From: JAPSGB01 sp963775185
Lineage (GTDB): Bacteria > Myxococcota_A > Polyangia > Polyangiales > Polyangiaceae
Direction: 5' to 3'
Length of the DNA: 64,000 bases
Assembly (NCBI GenBank): GCA_963775185.1
Contig: CAVZIE010000015.1
Coordinates: forward strand, 1 to 64,000
A model generated the notes under the pieces. That model was given only the letters and a program-made list of their open reading frames with translations. It was not told where the DNA came from and made no database searches. Every line of letters begins with the position of its first letter. Positions within the stretch are counted from its first letter, which is position 1. Of the stretch, positions 60,108-64,000 are shown in pieces. A program made the translations under genes and the position numbers.

Positions 60108-60193
60108 TTGATCTGGCACCGCCGATCGGACAGCCTCGCTGCATGCTCACGCTTCAAGCAGCCCGCCGTGACCCGCGCTGGAGAACGGGATCG

Positions 60194-60979
60194 ATGCTGG
60201 AGACACGGCGCGGCAGCGTGCACGCCGTGGTCCGCGGCGAGGGCCCGGACGTCGTGCTGCTGCACGGGGTAACGGACAACGCGAGCACGTGGCACGGCGT
60301 ACAGGCCGCGCTGAGCGGCGTGCGATCGCACGCCGTCGATCTCGCGGGCCACGGGCTCACCGACATTCCCAGCGCGATCCCCGACTCTCGCGAGCTCGCG
60401 GAGTGGGTCGCCGCGTATCTGGACGCCGCCGGGATCGAGCGCGCGGTCGTGGTGGGCTGGTCGCTCGGCGGCACCTGCGCGCTGGAGCTCGCGGCCGCGC
60501 ATCCCGGGCGCGTACGCGCGATCGTGCTGGTGGGCGCCGCGGCGCTCGAATTCCCGTTCCCGCTCGCGCTCGTACCGCTCAAGCTGCCGCTGATCCCGGA
60601 GCTGATGCCGGCGCTCGGCGCGTCGGACGCGGTCCGCCGGTTCATCATGCGCGACACCTACGCGCCGCGCTTCCGCCCCGCACGCGAGGTGCTCGACCGC
60701 TACTTCCGCGGCTGGGAGGTGCGCGGCCGCGCGCGCTTCGTGCGCGACCTCGTGCGCGGGCTGCACCTGGAGACCACAGTCCGGTTGATCCCACACGTGG
60801 CAGCGCCAGCGTGGATCGTCCACGGCGAGGAGGACCGGCTGGTGCCGGCGACAGTCGGCCGCGAGCTTGCGACGCGGCTGCCCGGCGCGCGGGCGAGCAT
60901 GCTCTCCGGCGTCGGCCACGCGCCGCACATCGAGCACCCGGCGAGCGTGCTCGACGCCATCGCCGCGGCGCTCGCGTAG
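60194..60979 (+). CDS. Alpha/beta-fold hydrolase
   Basis: A 261-residue cytosolic hydrolase. The oxyanion segment VVLLHGVTDNASTWHG near residue 22, nucleophile elbow VVVGWSLGGTCALELA near 85 (Ser in GWSLGG), acid in WIVHGEEDRLVP and base His in GVGHAPHIEHP form a complete catalytic triad. A small helical cap of about 70 residues (FPFPLALVPLKLPLIPELMP onward) is hydrophobic and suggests an ester or lactone with an acyl chain. No neighbour points to a pathway. ATG at 60194 gives the family start; the frame is open upstream through non-family sequence. Confidence 0.85.
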   Translation: MLETRRGSVHAVVRGEGPDVVLLHGVTDNASTWHGVQAALSGVRSHAVDLAGHGLTDIPSAIPDSRELAEWVAAYLDAAGIERAVVVGWSLGGTCALELAAAHPGRVRAIVLVGAAALEFPFPLALVPLKLPLIPELMPALGASDAVRRFIMRDTYAPRFRPAREVLDRYFRGWEVRGRARFVRDLVRGLHLETTVRLIPHVAAPAWIVHGEEDRLVPATVGRELATRLPGARASMLSGVGHAPHIEHPASVLDAIAAALA

Positions 60980-61090
60980 TCGCTGGCCGCTAAATCACGG
61001 GTCGCGATTCTGGAACAGGTGCCGTCGGCACCGCCCACTATTGCTGACGATGCGACGTGGCGACGACGGAGTGCGATCCGGAAATCTTCA

Positions 61091-62838
61091 GTCGGGTAGG
61101 CCCGGGCGTTGCCGCCCGGGCCCCCCACAGATCCGGACGTGCGCGATTCGCGCATCCGGCTCCTCGGCTCATGGTTTCGCTAGGGCGCGTAGGTCGCGAG
61201 GTTCCGGCAGACGGGGGAGCGGGTAGCGCTCCCCAATCCGGCGCATCTTCTTCCACGTTACGCGGGCGCGTTGTGAGCGGCGGTTGAGCCAGCCTCGCCA
61301 GAGCCGGTAGGTCTCGCGACGCAGCGCAAGCAGTCGGCCTTCATTGCCCATCACCCCGAAGTAGGCGAAGTGCCCCTTCAGGGAGCGGCAAATCCGGATC
61401 CACTGGATGCGTACCGGCAGATGTCGGTTCCGACAGCACCATTCACTCAGCCTGTGCAGCGTGCGGGTGAAGCGGCTCCGCATCGTTTTGAGCTGGATGA
61501 CCCAGTAGCCCCGCTTGGACCGCGCCCAGTAGAGCGTGAAACCAAGCAGGTCAAACGAGCCGGGCCCCGAGCCCGCCGACGTACCGTCGTCCTCTTTCGA
61601 GTACGGCGGCCGTTTGAAAGGCAGGAGGTGCGTCTTGTCCGGGTGCAGTTCCAGTCCATACTTCGCGAATCGCTTCGGTAGCACTTCATGCACACGTCGT
61701 GCGTCATCTTCCCGCTCGAATGCCATGACGAAGTCGTCAGCAAAGCGCACCAGTTCTGCGCGTCCGCGCAGCACCGGTTTCACCTGGCTTTCAAACCATA
61801 CGTCCAGCACCGTGTGCAGGAAGATGTTCGCCAGCATCGGCGAGATGACTCCACCCTGCGGCGTGCCGGATTCGGGAAATTTCACCTCCCCGCGTTCCAT
61901 CACGCCCGCGTTGAGCCACTTTCCGATGAGGCGTAGCACGACGCCATCCCCTATCCGTTGACGAAGCACCTCGCGCAGTTGCTTGTGGTCGATGGAGTCG
62001 AAGTACGTGCGTATGTCGACTTCCAGTACCCATCCGCCGCGCATGTCCATCAGAGTGTCGCGTAGCTTCCCCAGGGCCTGGTGGGCACTCCGCCCCGGCC
62101 GAAACCCATACGAGCAGTCCAGAAAGTCCTGCTCGTATACGGCTTCAAGAAGCATCGCTACCGCCCGCTGGAGCACCTTGTCCTCGAAGGTTGGGATGCC
62201 CAGGGGGCGGGTCTGCCCGTTGCCTTTCGGAATATGCACCCGCCGGACCGGTGGCGCCCGGTATTCGCCGGAGTGTGCGCGGTTGACCAAGCTCTCGAGG
62301 TTGGCCTCGAGGTCCCGGGCATATTCCTCCGCAGTACGTCCGTCGATCCCCGTCGCCCCGTCCTTGCGCGTGCGCCGATACGCCTCACGCAGCCACTCCT
62401 CGTCCATGTGATGCGACAGCGACCACATCGCCGCGTTCGGCATTCGCTTCGCCAGCTCTGCTATCTGTTCGTATTTCGTTGAGACAGTTTCCGAGCGTGA
62501 CATCCCGGCTCCCTTTCACCCGAACAGGTCCATGTTCCGGCATCCCGCTTCGCTCGGAAGGGTCCCTTCGGCCAGGTTCCCCTTCGTCACCGCTCGTATC
62601 AGGACGCTCCGACTTCTCGCCGACCTCCACGCCGATTCGTTTCCTTATCGGTGCTGTACCGCCCCGGAGGGGCGGCGCCGACGAGATCTCCCAGCTTTCC
62701 AGGAATCCCTTCTGTGCACGTGCCCTGCTCTATGACCTCGGTTCGAGCCAGCCTTTGGTCTGATGTTGCCTTCCACCTTCCTGACGGTGTCGGCCTCGAA
62801 CGACTTCTTCACGCGGCTCAATCACACGGCCCACGCAC
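61091..62838 (-). mobile_element. Group II intron with maturase ORF
   Basis: About 1.75 kb. The 5' end is taken at GTGCG (62838; a second GTGTG is at 62827). Domains I-III lie between there and the ORF; the ORF sits in domain IV. Domain V is at 61130-61162 on the minus strand (GAGCCGGATGCGC through CACGTCCGGATC, with the AGC triad), domain VI is the GGGCCCGGGCGGC hairpin after it, and the intron ends CCTACCCGAC at 61091. The flanks are gene-free. The 5' end is less certain than the 3' end. Confidence 0.75.
61169..62503 (-). CDS. ltrA: Group II intron reverse transcriptase/maturase
   Basis: A 444-residue intron-encoded protein that splices its own RNA and copies it into DNA. RT blocks: RRTRKDGATGIDGRTAEEYA (RT0), RRVHIPKGNGQTRPLGIPTF (RT1), VLEVDIRTYFDSIDH (RT2/3), GTPQGGVISPMLANIFLH (RT4), LVRFADDFVMAF (RT5, with FADD for the usual YADD), ELHPDKTHLLPF (RT6) and FDLLGFTLYWARSKRGYWVI (RT7). 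A maturase domain X and a short basic tail follow (RSQRARVTWKKMRRI). No HNH endonuclease is present, as in bacterial class C, D or E introns. The frame is intact, so the intron may be active. Confidence 0.93.
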   Translation of the reverse strand: MSRSETVSTKYEQIAELAKRMPNAAMWSLSHHMDEEWLREAYRRTRKDGATGIDGRTAEEYARDLEANLESLVNRAHSGEYRAPPVRRVHIPKGNGQTRPLGIPTFEDKVLQRAVAMLLEAVYEQDFLDCSYGFRPGRSAHQALGKLRDTLMDMRGGWVLEVDIRTYFDSIDHKQLREVLRQRIGDGVVLRLIGKWLNAGVMERGEVKFPESGTPQGGVISPMLANIFLHTVLDVWFESQVKPVLRGRAELVRFADDFVMAFEREDDARRVHEVLPKRFAKYGLELHPDKTHLLPFKRPPYSKEDDGTSAGSGPGSFDLLGFTLYWARSKRGYWVIQLKTMRSRFTRTLHRLSEWCCRNRHLPVRIQWIRICRSLKGHFAYFGVMGNEGRLLALRRETYRLWRGWLNRRSQRARVTWKKMRRIGERYPLPRLPEPRDLRALAKP

Positions 62839-63119
62839 TCGCTGTCTACGCTTCGCCTTCGGGTCGCCCCTCCAGCGCAAGACTCGCTTCCGGATGTGCC
62901 TCGCGCGTACGCTCGGCCTTGGCCGGGCGGGGTTTCCACCCGCGGGGTTTCAATCCAAGGTTTCAACGCATGGCATCCTCCTCGGCTGGACTTTGTGCTG
63001 GCGCACCAGGAAGATCGGGAGGTCGGGACGAGAATTCGAAAATTCCGAGTCCTTCCGATCTTTCGCCCTTCCTGTGAGTTCTATCCCTACCGCTCCGTTC
63101 CGGGATCGAGCTCGGTGAT
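62839..63119. other. Gene-free region between the intron and the DUF99 gene
   Basis: No gene is supported. It holds GGGGTTTC direct repeats near 62935-62965 (GGGGTTTCCACCC, GGGGTTTCAATCC, AGGTTTCAACG) and, at 63054-63076, one copy of the 23-base end motif seen at the GxxExxY remnants. It may be the eroded remains of another small gene of that kind. Confidence 0.45.
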
Positions 63120-63677
63120 TCAGGCGCCGCCGCGGCTCTCGCCGCGAGCCACCGCGCCTGCGAAGAGGTGCGCGACGCGCAGCGGCTCGGGCAACGCGCC
63201 GTAGCAGGTGACCGCGCCGAGCAGCCGTTCGGTGTCGCGGATGGCGATCCCGGCGCGCTGCACGAATACGCCGCCGACGGCCTCCATCGGGCCGGCCCGC
63301 TCGACCAGCGCCCATTTAATTCGCCCACCGGGAACCCGCGACAAGAGCGCGCGGCGGATCGACACGAGATCGGGACGCCGGCGCGCGATCACGACGACCG
63401 GGCGCGCCAGCTCGTCGGCGAGCGCGTGGATGTCGACGACGTTGAACCCCGCGAAGGCGATGCCTTGCAGCAGCACCGCGCGCACGCTGGCGTCGAAGCG
63501 CGACGCGCGGAGCATGCCGGCAACGGCGCGCGTCGCATTCGCGCCGTCGCGGCGCACGCGCGACGTCAGCACGCCGTCGAGTCGCGTGCGCGCGAACACC
63601 GTGCCGACGATGGGCACGTCACCGCGGTGCGCACGCGCGAACGGCGCGTCGTCCACGCCCATGACGTTGGTGATCAC
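63120..63677 (-). CDS. DUF99 (endonuclease V-related) protein
   Basis: About 185 residues; the DUF99 family has an endonuclease V-like RNase H fold and no settled role. Signature: GVDDAPFARAHRGDVPIVGT near the start, LTSRVRRDGANATRAVAGML, VRAVLLQGIAFAGFNVVDIH and RPVVVIARRRPDLVSIRRAL. The start is uncertain: GTG at 63677 or ATG at 63662; a normal member would begin about ten residues further upstream, but there the sequence runs into an inverted pair of dispersed repeats (63720-63762). The upstream small basic gene reads into it. Confidence 0.8.
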   Translation of the reverse strand: MITNVMGVDDAPFARAHRGDVPIVGTVFARTRLDGVLTSRVRRDGANATRAVAGMLRASRFDASVRAVLLQGIAFAGFNVVDIHALADELARPVVVIARRRPDLVSIRRALLSRVPGGRIKWALVERAGPMEAVGGVFVQRAGIAIRDTERLLGAVTCYGALPEPLRVAHLFAGAVARGESRGGA

Positions 63678-63906
63678 GGTCGATGCCTGGCGCTGACTCG
63701 ATCGACGGCCGGGTGTGTTGGTCCGGCGCGGTACCCGCCCGGAGCGGATCCCGCGCCGGACCAAGCCCTTCAGCTACTTCGCCCTTCGCTGCGCCGCCGG
63801 CCGACGCCTTGCTCGCCTTGGCGGCGGCCACGGCCTTCTTCTGATTCTTGTCGGCCGTGTTCTGCTTCTTGGATTTCTCTTTCGCCTTCGGAGACTTGTC
63901 ACCCAT
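63619..63906 (-). CDS. Small Lys-rich protein with a repeat-extended C terminus
   Basis: A 95-residue protein starting MGDKSPKAKEKSKKQNTADK, then NQKKAVAAAKASKASAGGAA. The first 45 or so residues are like the short Lys/Ala-rich proteins of about 50 residues common in proteobacteria (MGDKSPKxKxK type, unknown role, perhaps nucleic-acid binding). The rest (GPARDPLRAGTAPDQH onward) is encoded by an inverted pair of dispersed repeats and then by the 5' end of the DUF99 gene out of frame. The natural stop appears to have been lost to the repeat insertion. ATG at 63906. Confidence 0.62.
   Translation of the reverse strand: MGDKSPKAKEKSKKQNTADKNQKKAVAAAKASKASAGGAAKGEVAEGLGPARDPLRAGTAPDQHTRPSIESAPGIDRDHQRHGRGRRAVRACAPR
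63720..63762. repeat. Inverted pair of partial dispersed repeats (copies 17, 18)
   Basis: GGTCCGGCGCGG (63720-63731) and CCGCGCCGGACC (63751-63762) are perfect inverted 12-mers around a 19-base spacer. They could form a hairpin between the small Lys-rich gene and the DUF99 gene. Confidence 0.72.
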
Positions 63907-64000
63907 TGATCGACCGCCTTCTGGTGTCTGGAAGCGCAAGCATCCGCCGCTTGCGGGAGCAAGTCCACTCGCCTCTCGCGCCGGGCGCTATGCTTCAGCG

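Larger units (their letters stand above)
59763..60193. other. Gene-free gap with a GxxExxY remnant, an inverted repeat and a dispersed repeat
   Basis: No intact gene. In order it holds a 23-base end motif (59853-59875) shared with 26.8 and 63.1 kb, the deleted GxxExxY remnant, a perfect 11-base inverted repeat GGTACATGGAA/TTCCATGTACC at 60034-60044 and 60064-60074, and dispersed repeat copy 16. Confidence 0.6.

Noticed and set aside
61169..62503. Reverse transcriptase as retron or diversity-generating element
   Set aside because: RT0, domain X and an adjacent domain V/VI RNA mark a group II intron; no template/variable repeat or msr-msd structure is seen.
62900..63000. GGGGTTTC direct repeats, possible CRISPR-like array
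   Set aside because: Only three irregular short units with no equal spacers and no cas genes; not a CRISPR array. None was seen elsewhere.

Overview
The window is GC-rich chromosomal DNA (by eye close to 70% G+C) from a Gram-negative bacterium, most likely an uncultured member of the Myxococcota (old deltaproteobacterial myxobacteria, Polyangia-like). Pointers are a Ser/Thr kinase with the myxobacterial DUF2378/TIGR02265-type tail, a giant kinase-AAA-TPR protein, a PP2C phosphatase, Gly/Ser/Thr-rich and Cys-rich lipoproteins, a TonB-dependent receptor carrying its own TonB_C domain, a CxxxY-type CcmE, and Uma2/GxxExxY-type accessory genes. No taxonomic marker was searched, so this is inference.

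Layout. 0-3 kb: ArnT/PMT-type glycosyltransferase. 3-9.4 kb: hemerythrin-like protein, sigma54 activator plus metallo-beta-lactamase-fold protein, Uma2 protein, unknown membrane-anchored protein, CobA-HemD fusion. 9.6-15.6 kb: GYF/GAF-like protein, lipoprotein, heterodimeric ABC exporter, cyclic-nucleotide-binding protein. 15.8-26.7 kb: a minus-strand envelope block (lipoprotein, TonB receptor, TonB, ExbD, ExbB, DUF2135-like lipoprotein, O/P-type porin, Gly-rich lipoprotein, PstS-like protein) read away from a divergent PhoB-type regulator. 27-34.8 kb: BamA-like Omp85, NAGPA-type protein, fpg, rpiA, protease-PDZ protein. 35-40.8 kb: PP2C, ECF sigma and its membrane partner, tRNA-Gln, hemE-hemG, ccmE. 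40.9-47.9 kb: outer-membrane proteins, two unknown coupled genes, dnaA with a palindromic DnaA-box pair, lipoprotein, small conserved protein. 48-57.5 kb: grpE-dnaK-giant kinase operon, membrane protein, DUF2378 kinase. 57.5-64 kb: uvrD/pcrA helicase, alpha/beta hydrolase, group II intron, DUF99 protein, small basic protein.

The most unusual feature is a dispersed short repeat, consensus TGCCGGTCCGGCGCGGAA, built on an odd palindrome (GCCGG-N-CCGGC) whose centre base varies. About 18 copies in both orientations lie between genes, at gene ends, in inverted pairs, and in frame inside at least five coding regions (fpg, ccmE, a secreted protein, the giant kinase, uvrD). All six frames of the repeat are open, so it can enter genes as a six-residue insert. 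Three copies flank two internally deleted GxxExxY gene remnants that also share a 23-base end motif.

Many genes, including dnaK, grpE and uvrD, are broken by single-base indels, almost all extra bases, with a dense cluster at 22.0-23.2 kb. Removing those bases restores proper protein sequence and exact codon phase in every case tried, so sequence error is more likely than gene decay.
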